Part shown: in pieces, positions 11,703 through 23,096 of the stretch
Position numbering within the stretch: position 1 is the first letter of the stretch
Layout of the letters: every line of letters begins with the position of its first letter
Assembly: GCA_964017195.1 (NCBI GenBank)
Contig: OZ024895.1
Location: forward strand, 31,865,375 to 31,929,374
From: Siderastrea radians
Taxonomy: Eukaryota > Cnidaria > Anthozoa > Scleractinia > Rhizangiidae
Reading direction: 5' to 3'
DNA: 64,000 nucleotides
Made by a program: the position numbers and the translations under genes
The notes under the pieces: generated by a model
What the model saw: the letters and a program-made list of their open reading frames with translations, nothing else
Database searches by the model: none
Told to the model about the DNA's origin: nothing

Positions 11703-12742
11703 TCACATATTATGACAATGTATGTTGTTAATTATTTTGAAGTAATTAGTAAAATATCTTGGTAGATTATCATTAAAATTTGTGTACATGAAGAGCGCCA
11801 TTTGGTATATATTTAACTCGTATATATTCTGAATCTTTAATGAGAGGAATAGTGGCCTGGATTCCTCACTGTATTTTGAAAATGTCATAATTCTAACTAT
11901 CTTTTTTTGGATCATAAATATTGACTTAAGCCTAGTAGGATAAGTGCTTGACCAAATGATATTGCAATACGTTAAGTAAGGGTACACCATAGTGTTATAA
12001 ATTGTCTGTAAGGTTTCTAAAGATATGTAATGTCTTGCCTTAGCCATTATTCCTGTCATTTTTGATATTCTATTTACGACTTGGTCTATATGATATTTCC
12101 ATGTAAGCTCATCATCTATACATAGGCCCAGAAATTTAGTATTCTTTACTTGCTCAATAGGCTGTCCATTGAGTTCAACTGAGACTTTTTGATTTGTTTT
12201 TTCCCTCTTGACTTAAAGATTATAAAGTGTGTTTTCTTAATATTTAGGGAAAGCTTATTTGCAGAAAGCCAGGATACAATTTTTCGTAGCTCATGGTTCA
12301 TGGTTTTTTCTAGGGTATCTAAATTTTTGTGACTGAGAAACAGATTTGTATCATCAGCAAATAGAATAATTGATAAGATCACTGAGCACCTAGAAATATC
12401 ATTCATATATATAAGAAAAAGAAGAGGCCCCAGGATGGAACCCTGAGGCACACCACATTTGATTGTCAAGCTTTCAGATTTTTTTTGTTTATATTTTACT
12501 ATCTGTTTTCTGTTTGTTAAGTAATTTTTAAACCACTCAAGGGCAATCCCTCTGATTCCATAATTTTCGAGTTTTGTAAGCAATATTTCATGGTTAACTG
12601 TGTCAAATGCCTTTGCTAGGTCTAGAAATACTCCAGTTGTGTACTCATTGTTGTCTATTGCCTGCAATATCTTTGTCATGAGCTCTATAGTTTCTATGTT
12701 GGTTGAGTGTTTTTTACGAAAACCATATTGACTTTGAAACAA
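11703..12742 (-). pseudogene. CR1/Jockey-group LINE reverse transcriptase fragment
   Basis: Minus-strand reading from 12742 starts at the fingers/palm (QYGFRKKHST). It carries the RT aspartate block FLDLAKAFDTVNHEIL, the GVPQGSILGPLLFL box and the catalytic FADDTNLF (about 12340-12370). A second frame (12059-11703) continues with the thumb/C-terminal region typical of these LINEs (YPYLTYCNIIWSS). A frame break of about 100 bp separates the two. The 5' end, including any AP endonuclease, is missing, as in 5'-truncated insertions. It is not functional. The clade is judged from motif style; I did not compare it with a database. Confidence 0.75.
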
Positions 12743-12911
12743 CAGTGTCTTTTATTTGGTGGTTTGACGTTTACCGGAAGGTGAAAAGGCCTTTTTTGGT
12801 TTGAAATTGGCGATTTTGACCTTTTTTAGGTTAGAAAGTTTCTGGTGGACTTATTTTAGGTGGACTTTTTTTAGGGTTGATAAAAAGTGTGCATACCTCT
12901 AAAAAAAAGAA

Positions 12912-13226
12912 TGTCAAATTTGCAATTATCTTTGCTATTTATCTAAACGCCAGTTAACAAAATATGGCTTTTTACATGCATGTGAACTTCTACATTGTCA
13001 ACATTTCTGTATTACACATCTGCTTGACTGCAGCACTTCATAGTTTTCTTGTGTCAACTAAGGGAGTCAGGCAGAAGTGGAGCTTTCGAAGCTCTATTTC
13101 TGCCAGACTCTTATAGTTGAAACAGAGCTTTACACAAATCTAATTGTTACATATTTTAAACCACGTGAGAAACTCGAGGACATGCCAGTTGCTGATAATG
13201 CCCTATTTCTGTCTCACGCATTCCAC
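12912..13226 (+). repeat. 315-bp direct repeat, left copy
   Basis: It matches 16939-17253 along 315 bases with a single difference that I can see (gaggA vs gaggC before catgcc). The two copies bracket the zinc-finger exon A. A more diverged relative lies at about 35290-35570 in segment copy B. Confidence 0.85.
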
Positions 13227-13339
13227 TCTTTTTTGGTTATATAACGGGAGACAACACCACCTTGGAAACATGAGCAGTCTCCCCAAAGTTTGTGTGATGA
13301 CTTCAAAATGGTGTAGTTAACTATAATTAATTATTATAA

Positions 13340-13592
13340 CTTAATTGACCACTCCCCGTGAGGGGCTTTTCTGGAACAATGAAAGAAATAATCTAAAATT
13401 ATGAACATAACAGCTTTAAGAACCCCAACTGGCTGGGAGGCAGACCAGTTGGCTATTTACAAGCGGGGCCAAGAAGTTGAACTCGGGGCCACCGAGAGCA
13501 ACTCCAGCTAGTGCTCAGAGCGGGACTTGAACCCAGGACCTCCGGACTTCAGGTCCGGTGCCCTAACTACTCGGCTACGCTTCCTCCCAGGA
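13340..13592 (-). mobile_element. tRNA-derived SINE
   Basis: The minus strand starts with a tRNA-like head containing an A box (TAGCCGAGTAG) and a B box (GGGTTCAAGTCC) for RNA polymerase III, plus a perfect anticodon-stem-like hairpin (CCGGAC/GTCCGG). The body that follows contains ttggctatttacaag and the palindromic ccaactgg / ccagttgg block. I recognise this body style from coral genomes. The 3' tail runs to about 13340. The minus-strand open frame over the head is an artefact. Confidence 0.75.
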
Positions 13593-14235
13593 GTTGTAAA
13601 CTGTCTCTGACTTTCTTGTAATTTACATTCTGGGTGTCTTTGTGGGTCCAATTTTAGCCTATAAAATTTGGCCTCACTCACACCTCTCAATGATTAGTAT
13701 ACTTGAGTACTCCCCCCACCTGCTGGGGGTCAGTGGTTTGAAGCTTGGTTTTTCATTTATGTGATGCAGTAGTTTCCTTAGAAAAAAACTGTAACATCAT
13801 TTGGTCTCTATCCGTGTATATAAATAGGTACCAGAAAACCAAGTGAAAACTCTTCGGGCTCTTCGGGTAGACTTTGTAGTGTTTCATGATACTGAAACTG
13901 GAGTCAAACTGTGGCCATGTGTGCATCCTGTGGCCTGAGTGTGACTTAACTCTTGTTCATTTTCAAACATTTTTAATTTATTGTCTTATTTATTATATTA
14001 ATGACTCTAGACAGCCCACTTTCAACACCAAGACGTTTTTCAAAACGTATCCAAAGCAATTTTAGTTGAGAAAATAACACATAAACTTCAAGTAGAGGTG
14101 TCATTTAAGATTTAAGTAAAATCAGCAGTGTTTTAGGCCATTGCCCTTCAGAGCAAAAGCAGTGAATGAATTTGCAGTTGTTTTTTTAAGAGAATTAAAT
14201 ATTGCTTGCTAATGGGATGTCTATTGTCTCCTTCA

Positions 14236-15818
14236 GGAATGTTTTCACAAGACAAAGCAGACATGACATGAATGTTCAGAAGAATACCGGAAGGAAACCT
14301 TTCCATCGCAACACCTGTGAAAAGAGTTTTAATTACCAGTCACAGCTGAAAGATCACCTGATGATACACGGGGGTGAGAGACCATGCAAGTGTGGTCAAT
14401 GTGACAAATCTTTCAACCGGTCAGCAAATCTGAAAATTCACATGAGGATTCATAGTGGTGAGCAACCATATGAATGTACTCAATGTGACAAACGTTTTAG
14501 TGTGTCATCAAAATTGAAAAGACACATGAGGATTCACAGTGATGAGCGACCGTACAAGTGTACTCAATGTGACAAATGTTTTAGAGTAGCATCGATCTTG
14601 AAACTCCACACGAGGATTCACAGTGATGAAAAACCTTTGAAATGTAATCAGTGTGATAAATGCTTTAACCAGTCATCCAATTTGAAATGTCACCTGAGGG
14701 TACACAGTGGTGAAAGGTCATACAAATGTACTCAGTGTGACAAATGTTTTAGTGTGTCATCGACATTGAAAAAACACATGAGGATTCACAGTGGTGAGAG
14801 ACCATACAAATGTACTCAATGTGACCAATGTTTCAGGGAGTTATCAAGTTTGCAACGTCACCTGAGGATACACAGTGGCGAGAAACCATACAAATGTACT
14901 CAATGTGGCAAATGTTTCACCCAGAAGGAACATCTGAAAAACCACATGAGGATTCACAGTGGTGAGAGACCGTACAAGTGTACTCAATGTGACAAATGTT
15001 TTAGACAGTCATCAGATCTGAAAATTCACATGAGGATACACAGTGGTGAGAGACCGTACAAGTGTACTCAATGTGTCAAATGTTTTAGACAGTCATCAGA
15101 TCTGAAAATACACATGAGGATACACAGTGGTGAGAAACCCTACAAGTGTACTCAATGTGACAAATGTTTTAGCCAGTCATCAGATCTGAAAATACACATG
15201 AGGATACACAGTGGTGAGAAACCCTACAAGTGTACTCAATGTGACAAATGTTTTAGACAGTCATCAGATCTGAAAAAACACACGAGGATTCACAGTGGTG
15301 AGCGACCGTACAAGTGTAATCAATGTGACAAATGTTTTAGTGTGTCATCGAATTTGAAAATCCACATGAGGATACACAGTGATGAAAAGACTTTCAAATG
15401 CTATCAGTGTGATAAATCCTTTAACCAGTCATCCAGTTTGAATTGTCACCTGAGGGTACACAGTGGTGAAAGGTTGTAGAAATGCTCTCAGTGTGACAAA
15501 TGCTTTAACATGTTATGGACTTTGCAATGTCACCTGAGGATTCACAGTGGTGAGAAAGCATACAAGTGTACTAAATGTGACCAGTGTTTCAGGGTGTCAT
15601 CAAGTTTGCAACGTCACATGAGGATACACAGTGGTGAGAGACCGTACAAGTGTACTCAATGTGTCAAATGTTTTAGACAGTCATCAGATCTGAAAATACA
15701 CATGAGGATACACAGTGACAAGAAACCATACAAATGTACTCAATGTGACAAATGTTTCACTCAGAATTCAGGTCTGCGATATCACATGACGACAATTCAT
15801 GGTCAAATGTTTCAATGA
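14236..15818 (+). pseudogene. C2H2 zinc-finger protein exon A (ZNF-A), in-frame TAG
   Basis: A splice-acceptor-like ctccttcag ends at about 14237, so this looks like a terminal exon whose upstream exons are outside the duplicated block; the ATG at 14202 is probably not the start. It encodes 14 C2H2 fingers with Krueppel-type linkers (HSGERPYKC), then an in-frame TAG (15477-15479), then four more fingers in the same frame to 15818. Finger 1 lacks its first Cys. Fingers 9-12 are nearly identical 84-bp repeats. Role if expressed: a nuclear DNA-binding protein. The stop lies at a linker Tyr codon shared with ZNF-B. After 15818 the old frame continues with a CWMC-containing tail, cut by a small deletion. 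Confidence 0.8.
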
Positions 15819-15939
15819 TGACAGCAGTCTCATGAGGCATCATTGTAGCAAACGTTCTGCTATATACAAAGAAAGATTCACCTGCTGGATGTGCCAAGAA
15901 CATTTTCATAATTACTGTGGAATTCTATACCACATGTAA

Positions 15940-15955
15940 TAATAATTATAATAAT

Positions 15956-15987
<32 letters not shown>
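15940..15987. repeat. (AAT)n microsatellite
   Basis: A run of aat/ata units directly abuts the TAA target duplication of the next element. Confidence 0.85.
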
Positions 15988-16797
15988 GGGGCTGGGCATT
16001 TATTACCTGTGAGGGGGGGCTGGCCATTTTCCTGGGGGATCATTTTCAAAATTTTGATTGTTTTCGAGGGGTCATTTTCAGATATAAAGGGAGTGTTACT
16101 TGGGGGTCATTTAACTGTCATGAAAGTGGTATTTAAACAACATCTTTTTGTTCAAGAGAGCGATGTAGGTATACAGTGTATTGATTTTCCGGAAAGCTGA
16201 GGCTACTTAGCCCACGAGATCGAGAGCAGACACATTTCCCACAACAACCACTTTTGTGGGAAATATGAGCCTGATAGATAAATACCCTGAATCGATGACT
16301 CACTCAGACTATTCTTGGTAGAAGTTATACAGTGCTTCCAACTCGACACGTTGCCAAAGCGATCATAAACTCCATTCTTGAGCACGCATTGTGAGTCATA
16401 TTAATATTTCTATACCTGGGGAGTTTCCTGATGATCCAAACCAGACGAACGAAGGTAGTGTCAGCTGTACTTGTTCCGAAGTTCGCAAGGTGTCCACTGT
16501 TTCAAGCTGCCTCAGGATACTTCTACAGCCATGTGGCAAACATGAAATAGGGGAATGGCTAAACTGCCTTGCCTTTGAAACCCAGTCAATAGGACCCAAG
16601 AAACAAAAGCTGCTTGGGTTGAAGTGCAGAGTGAGGAGATTTGTACCATTGACTGTATCTCTAGTAAAGCTACTGGCTTTATGGGGGGTCATATCTGAAA
16701 AACTAAGATGGAGTGGGGGGGGGGGGTCAGTTTGAAAATCCTCTAAGCTTTCTCAAAATGGCTGGCCCCCCCTCACAGGTAATAAACGACCCGCCCC
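15988..16797. mobile_element. PIF/Harbinger-type non-autonomous element
   Basis: Terminal inverted repeats of about 45 bp: the left begins GGGGCTGGGCATTTATTACC and the right ends GACCCGCCCC after caggtaataaac. Flanking TAA duplications lie at 15985-15987 and 16798-16800. The segment is absent from copy B at the matching place. Open frames inside (for example 16391-16735) have no domain and overlap each other on both strands, so none is called. Confidence 0.7.
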
Positions 16798-16938
16798 TAA
16801 TAGTTTATGAATTTGTATAGCACATTTTCCGTGACGTAAAGGATCAAACCTAATCACCCAGAAGTTACATCTTTTGATTAAGACGACAACGGCACTACCT
16901 TAACCATTTTGAAGGTTCCCTTACAATGTTGAAGGGAT

Positions 16939-17253
16939 TGTCAAATTTGCAATTATCTTTGCTATTTATCTAAACGCCAGTTAACAAAATATGGCTTTTT
17001 ACATGCATGTGAACTTCTACATTGTCAACATTTCTGTATTACACATCTGCTTGACTGCAGCACTTCATAGTTTTCTTGTGTCAACTAAGGGAGTCAGGCA
17101 GAAGTGGAGCTTTCGAAGCTCTATTTCTGCCAGACTCTTATAGTTGAAACAGAGCTTTACACAAATCTAATTGTTACATATTTTAAACCACGTGAGAAAC
17201 TCGAGGCCATGCCAGTTGCTGATAATGCCCTATTTCTGTCTCACGCATTCCAC
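16939..17253 (+). repeat. 315-bp direct repeat, right copy
   Basis: It is almost identical to 12912-13226. Here it sits in its ancestral context, because the flanking aaggttcccttacaatgt is also present next to the diverged counterpart in copy B (about 35275). The left copy is therefore the likely newcomer. Confidence 0.85.
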
Positions 17254-17296
17254 CATCTTTATTCCATAACGCTCATAAAATTCTTGCGGAGGTTGT

Positions 17297-17560
17297 AGTT
17301 TGTGGTAAAGGTAAAGTCGCACCCGAGCCAAGGAGGCCCACACGGCCGAAGCTTATCCCGGTTTCTGCAGCATGAAGCAACTGAGAGTATTGCTACTCCC
17401 CCTGAATGGGATACTAGTCCTTCACAGGGTTACCCCCAGCAGTATGTCGCCGGTACCCATTTATACACCTGGGTGGAGAGAGACAATGTGGGGTAAAGCT
17501 TCTTGTCTAAGGAAACAACACGATGGCAGAGGCTGGTGTCCAACTACTGACATTTAGTAG
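17297..17560 (-). mobile_element. SINE of the 20059 family, reverse orientation
   Basis: It contains cccatttatacacctggg and cttgtctaaggaaacaac. These are the reverse complement of the SINE body at about 20150-20225 (ccaggtgtataaatgggta, ccttaggcaagaaacc). No coding function. Confidence 0.6.
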
Positions 17561-18446
17561 TTTCTGGACTAGAACAAATATACCTTATTGATTCCATAAT
17601 GTATTGTATTATTGGGAATAACCAAATTATGTACTTCGTTTTAAGGGGTATAGGAATCACTTAAAGTCTCTTTGATCGACAAAAATGCAAGGCTGCAAAT
17701 GTTTGTTTTTGGAACTGAGTAGACATGACCAGATAAGTCACCAAATTGGAACTGAACAAAACCAAAATTTGTTGGATATCACATGTTGTTAGGTTGACCC
17801 TATGTACTTTAAAATGGTAGTTATTGGTATTGAAACGTTTTGCTCTGTCATCATGTCTCTGTTCACCGATAGTTGGGCCACCCCTGTCTTTCAAAGGGCT
17901 GTTATTTACAGCTTCTAGTTAAAGGGGCTCTATGTCTCACTTTTGTTTAAAATGATCCACCAGTTTTCTGAAACTATGATTATGTTTGGATGCGAATGAA
18001 AATAGAAGGCAACTTGAAAACATTAGGCCAAAGTTTTCAAGGTTTTCCCTAGCTTCTCGGAAAAAAACGCCAAGACCTGATCATGGTTTGTTCTCCTTAT
18101 GAGAAAACAAGAAAAGCCCCAGGGGCATTAGACCCCGCTGTTGTTCTCCCTCCCCACAGGATGCAAAATATATTACGATCACTCAAGATACAAGTCCAAG
18201 GGCCAAATTAATAAAACATTTACAAGTGTAATTTACAAGTGTACCTATTGTTTTCAATCTCTGAAACAATAGCTACACTTGTAAATTACACTTGTTAATG
18301 TATTAAATTGACCCCAAGTCGAATGATGGGAATTTGCCACGAATATTTGTTTGGCCGAGCAAAAACCGGAGCAGTGTGGGGCAAGTGACCATGAAAAAAA
18401 ATGAAGAAGAAGAAGAAGAAGGTGAACACGAAAGAAAAAAGGAAGG

Positions 18447-18482
18447 GTATTACTAGACCCCGTCCTGACGGCGGGGTAATAA
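18447..18482. repeat. 36-bp palindromic block, copy 2
   Basis: The exact reverse complement of 9031-9066. It lies beside a gaagaagaagaagaa stretch in copy A. Confidence 0.5.
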
Positions 18483-18870
18483 TTCGATTTCTTTCTCTTG
18501 GTGTACTTTCCCGGAGCATTTCGAGAATAGGTATTTAATTTGATTTTAGCACACTTTCACCCAAAAACGCGAAAAACCCCCGTGACGTAGCCACTTTTAA
18601 GAAGTATTGTTTAGATAATTTGTCAAGAGTGATTTCCTTCCAAAAATAGAATTTAATTTAGAGAATCTTTAATTATGCAAGGTGGCCAGTAGTTGTGAAC
18701 TTGGATGAGAGAGAACAAAAATATTTTGAAATTTTTTTTCACAGTAGTGTTTAGGTTGTGAGTAGTATTTGTTAGTTTGAGTTATTTTTACATACATTGG
18801 ACAGTTTTCCTGGAAAGGTTATTTTCATATAGCATATGGCATATTGTAGGTTAAAATATTAGGTATTTAA

Positions 18871-19479
18871 GATGGGGACTGGGTAATCTACGAGTTGTGG
18901 AGTTGCAAGTTGCAGTTACCTGAGTTGCCAGTTGCAGATTCGGCTCCTCCTCATTTAGTATCATTTGACCGCGTTCACAAAATTGTAAATTGGTGCTCTT
19001 GGGAAAGTATCGTATCCCTTTTTGTCTCATTTCAAAGTTCAATTTCAATCTCTTTCTTCATTTTTCCCGAGAGATTTTTTTTTACTCTTTGAAGTTCCTC
19101 CTGGTTGTCCTTTTCCCCCTTTGTTATTGTTGTTCCCTTTCCTATCACATTCGGGGATACACTTTCGAATGTGTCTATACTGATGTTGGCCTTTACTGTC
19201 GGCATATACTGGTCAAGAAACAGTGAGGCACAAGCATTGACCCGAAACGTTTCTAAGAACAAAAAAGGCGAGAAACATTCGGAAGGAAACGACAAAGAAT
19301 TCATCTTGAAATAAGAGAAAAAAAGGATATGATACTTTACCCAAAAGCATCATCTACACTTTGAGAATACTGATGGGGAATCTACAACTCGCAACTTCAA
19401 CTTGCAACTGCACTCGCATTCGTACTCGGCTCGCAACTCGCAACTCCACAACTCCCATTCTTCCCACACCATATGCGAT
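18871..19479. mobile_element. Inverted-repeat element with 8-bp target duplication
   Basis: GTATTTAA occurs at 18863-18870 and again at 19480-19487, and the interval is absent from copy B (about 36110). Subterminal inverted repeats are present (gagttgtggagttgcaagtt near 18892; aactcgcaactccacaactc near 19435). An 8-bp duplication fits hAT-type transposition, but the extreme ends are not well inverted, so the class is tentative. Confidence 0.5.
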
Positions 19480-19665
19480 GTATTTAAAGTTTTGGTACGT
19501 TACATTTTTGTAGTACATAAGACCCCCGTTGTGTTGAGCAGCAGTTATCGCTTGTTACCTTGTATACAAGTACGTTTTCCTTGGATGCCGTTCTGCTGTT
19601 GTTTGTATTTGCTGTCTTCAACTGACACCTTGCAGTCACAGACAGAAGCCTGTTTCCCTTGGATA

Positions 19666-20045
19666 CCGTTTTTACTCGATTAAGCGCCTCCCCCGATTAA
19701 GCGCCGCCCTTGATTAAACGCCGCATATGAATCTGTCGCATTCATTCACATCAATGCGACTCTTAATCGAAGCATCATCAGAAACGAATCCTTTTGAATG
19801 TGATGAATCTACGCCTTCTGATGTCGTATCCGACTACGACTGAGTGGCATTGACATCTTGTAAAAAGGAGACAGTGAATGACAATGATATGAACATTTTG
19901 TTGTTAACATTTGCTTGTTATCGTTTACAAATGTTATGATTTTTAAAGAGCACCGCCCTCTAATAAACGCAGACCCCGAATAAGCGCCGCATCCCAAACT
20001 TAAAAAGTTTAAAGACCTCCGCGGCGATTAATCGAGTAAATACGG
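19666..20045. mobile_element. TA-flanked MITE (Tc1/mariner-like)
   Basis: The ends are CCGTTTTTACTCGATTAA on the left and TTAATCGAGTAAATACGG on the right, with TA on both sides (19664-19665, 20046-20047). Copy B has the uninterrupted site (ggaTActgttagacag at about 36284). The subterminal motif gattaagcgccgcc is repeated and inverted. Confidence 0.7.
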
Positions 20046-20058
20046 TACTGTCAGACAT

Positions 20059-20330
20059 GTGGTGCTGTTGTGGTTAACGCGTCGGACTCTTTTCATTAGA
20101 TGATCTGAGTGTTGGTGGCTCGATGCTCATAGGCTCGTCTCTGCATTGGATTGTTGTTTTCCTTAGGCAAGAAACCTTTTCTTTACATTCTCTAACACTG
20201 ACCAGGTGTATAAATGGGTACATGTCTTGGCCAAAACTGCCGTGGTAATGTTGTGATGGACTAGGATCCCATCCAAGGGTAGAGGTTGTGGCTCCAGCCT
20301 TGCGACTCTGCGTTGCCTTTCTTGTACTGT
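20059..20330 (+). mobile_element. tRNA-derived SINE
   Basis: The head has an A-box-like TGGTTAACGCGTCGG and a B-box-like GGCTCGATGCTC. The body follows with ctgaccaggtgtataaatgg and gtgatggactaggatccc. The same insertion is present in copy B (36316 onward, split by a LINE), so it predates the duplication. Confidence 0.6.
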
Positions 20331-21179
20331 ATATACAGAATTTAACTACCACAATTTTGAACAGAAATAATGTTACTTTTAAAAGAAAATGTATTTCCGT
20401 CAGCTTCAAAAAGCATAGTAATTTTGTGATTGCGCCTGAGTTTTCATGATAGCGGGAGTCGAATGTGTTTCCGTGCGTATTTGTCACTTGCTACTTGTTT
20501 TATAGAACTTATAATGTCTTATTACGGTCAATGATTTTGCATTTTTGTTCAGCTGTAATGCTGTGTGCCTTTTTTCACTGGAATGTGACCATAAGACCAA
20601 CTGTTTCGTTGATAAAGCAGTTAAGCGTGATCATGACATTGCTGTTTTGTGTACAAATGTTGTGTTTTTTAGAAATCTCTTTTTTCCTTCGGGCGGTCGA
20701 GAACTGAGGCAAGCGCAAGATCAATAGGAAAATCAGGCTCTTTGAGGGCTTTATAATTTGCCACCAGAGCTTTGACGTTAGTTAGCCTGCTTCCAACCTT
20801 TTTTTTTTGGGTTGGGGGGGGGGGGATAGCGACGCGAGTGTGCGCGCTTGTTTAATTTAAAACAACTGCTTTCGTTTGTTAGCTTTTGTTGTTCGATTAT
20901 CGTTTGTGAGGGTAGAAGGTCTTTGAAAAGACACTAGAGCTTACATGTTGTTTTATTAATCGAAGGCTACAAATAGAGAATAGCGAGATTACATGTAAAG
21001 TTCCGGGATCCTTGCATAGAAAACAGATTGAAAATCTTAAAGTTTTCGAATTTTCTTGCGTTTTGATTTTAAGACAGAGATATCCTATCAACGGAGATTT
21101 TGAACGAAACTTTCGATGTTTTTTTGAAACCAAGCCGTTATCATTTGGGTGTGAACAATAACGATTATTTATTTATATG

Positions 21180-21690
21180 GCCTGGAAGCCCTCCGTCCTC
21201 AGGCAACCTATTAAATCCGAAACAAGCCATTACAAAGTTGAGGAGCGCGGGCTCACTTACCCGAGACAGCGGCTAGTAATGGAGCCTATCACAACTCAAA
21301 GTAGAATTTTGATCGTTTTTGTTGCGTGGACTTCAAAAGCGAATGACCCCAAACTTGTGGATAGAAAATTTTAAAATCATGCAAATGAAAAGTAAATAAA
21401 AATGAACAAAAACGGCGCATGCCTGTGGAATTCTTAAGATTTGGTGAAATCCAGGTGAAATTCAACCAATGACATACTGGGAGTGTTTCCGCCTGTCTCT
21501 AGAGCCAACCGGAAAAAGACAGCGAGTGAGACAAGCATAAGCATGAACATGAAAGGAAGAGAGACATTCATTCTGTTGGTCCGACTTTCACCATATATAA
21601 AGCACCACAACAAACGCATCATCCCTAGCATCCACACGTGCGTGTTTGAGTTCTGGCTTGACCCCTGATGGCTATGAGGCTGTTTCAGTC
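21180..21690 (+). repeat. Dispersed repeat shared with 43640-44270
   Basis: It has matching stretches with the later segment: ttttgatcg..gcgtggac, gcgaatgac, cttgtggata and gcatgaacat(g/a)aaaggaa, then catatataaa.. caccac. It is missing from the equivalent point of copy B, so it inserted into copy A or was lost from B. Confidence 0.5.
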
Positions 21691-22392
21691 AGGTAATACA
21701 GGGTAGCCACATAATTCAAGAAATTAACTGACTTGGCATGGATGGTTCCTAAAGTCTGCTCTCTTAGACAACAAGACAGTGGGTTGGTCGGCCAAGGAGC
21801 ACGGTGTTACTAATTAAGGTAGGCCGTCTCAAGAGAAGCTAATAATAAAGGAAACGACTGTTTCATTATTCGTCTAGTTCTTACTTCACGACGAGACTTT
21901 GTCGCGTTTTTTCTGTTAGGCTGCAGGAATCCCCCCCCCCCCGTCCACCCCCACACCTATTTTCTGTTGCAGGTAATATCGTCAGCGAAGAGAATGATTT
22001 TGAGCCGTTATCGTTTCGAAGATCATGCTATGCAATTGGCGTGTTTTATTCTTTAGTAACAGGTTTTTCTTATCTCTTGTAAAGTGGCCTGCCTAATGCC
22101 AAATCGAAGGCTGACGAAAGGACAAGCGAGTCCTCGCGCAGGAGACATTCCTGTGTACCATCGGTGAAATCACACCTCCTTATCTTATATAAGGTATGAA
22201 CATGATTGATTTGTAAAATTAAAAAAAAAAAGGGTTGTATCTGAAACAAGAAATTCTGAAGAATTTCCAGGCGGCGGAAAGTCTCTCACCCCTTGATTCA
22301 AGTGATCGCGAGAAATGCTCCATAAAATACCGAATATTGCATCTTTTTATCCCAAGTTTGGAACTTCTGTAAGCCAGATAAATAAAGTTCAC

Positions 22393-22626
22393 TTACCTTA
22401 CATCGTATGTGTGCTCTTTTTGTGACTTAACGGGTTTTGAGTCCGTTAATTCCTCGCTTGCCGTCGCCGTCCCCGACAAAAGTAGAAGAAAGAGAATGGC
22501 CCGCCGAGACCGACAGCCTCGCGAATTTTGTCCAATTCCTCCCACTTCCACGCCTCGCTTGCCATCCAGCCTCGGGCAAATAAAAGATAGATAATTATCA
22601 AAGGTCTGTGCGAAAATGCATTGCAA
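22393..22626 (-). other. Candidate first exon with signal peptide
   Basis: Reading leftwards, the frame contains a Leu-rich hydrophobic stretch (RRAILFLLLLSGTATA) followed by a polar segment (SEELTDSKPVKSQKEH). It runs into a perfect donor-like AAG|GTAAGT at about 22387-22395. This is the pattern of a signal-peptide exon of a secreted or membrane protein. No second exon is recognisable to the left and the upstream Met is far from the hydrophobic stretch, so this is weak; a repeat-derived frame is possible. Confidence 0.25.
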
Positions 22627-22883
22627 TCGCTTGGTTCTAACGTACTCAAAAGTCGTCGCGAATTTTCAAGTTGGCTGCAAAATGTCTTTTTTCTACTTTT
22701 GTTGGGGGCGGAAACAATCCGGATTGTCTGCCTGTGGTTAAATGAGGGGGCTAGCTGTCATGGCGGCCGGTGCGTCTCTTTAACCGTCCAAGAAACTATG
22801 GCAGATTCGTGACACCGGTGATTTATTTGGTACTGGTGTTGACTTGAATCAATCCCTGTTGACTTGCAAAAAACTGACTTACA

Positions 22884-23075
22884 ATGAAAAAAGGCTTTTC
22901 AGACCTAAAAATGGCAAAAAACAAAGAAAAGAAACGTGCACGTGGGTCAAGTTCGACTGCCGAAGAAGATGTATCAGACGAAATGATCCTGGAAAAGCTG
23001 TCCAAGATTCACGAGGACATTAAAACGTTAAAGGAGGAACTCAAAGGTGAAATCAGGCAGACAAATCAGAATTAA
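22884..23075 (+). pseudogene. LINE ORF1 N-terminal remnant
   Basis: A lysine-rich start (MAKNKEKKRARG) leads into a heptad-like coiled-coil stretch (EKLSKIHEDIKTLKEEL), as in L1 ORF1 proteins, and then stops. The RNA-binding part is gone. Confidence 0.5.
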
Positions 23076-23096
23076 GCGAAGCAACGAAGTCGTTGA

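Larger units (their letters stand above)
14110..22240 (+). repeat. Segmental duplication, copy A
   Basis: The order of matching blocks with copy B is: zinc-finger exon and its upstream intron end; 16800-17280 with 35220-35575; 17930-18865 with 35580-36110; 19487-19660 with 36120-36290; 20046-20300 with 36300-36345 plus 39994-40140; 20300-21230 with 40440-41590; 21880-22240 with 41610-41930. The blocks are collinear and same-strand. They differ by point changes and by transposon insertions private to each copy. The boundaries are approximate. Confidence 0.8.

Noticed and set aside
16391..16735. Overlapping plus and minus frames of about 100-114 codons
   Set aside because: They are inside the Harbinger-type element, open on both strands and without a transposase motif.
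12912..17253. The 315-bp direct repeats as LTRs of a retroelement around ZNF-A
   Set aside because: No TG...CA ends, primer site, purine tract or pol sequence, and the right copy sits in ancestral context shared with copy B.
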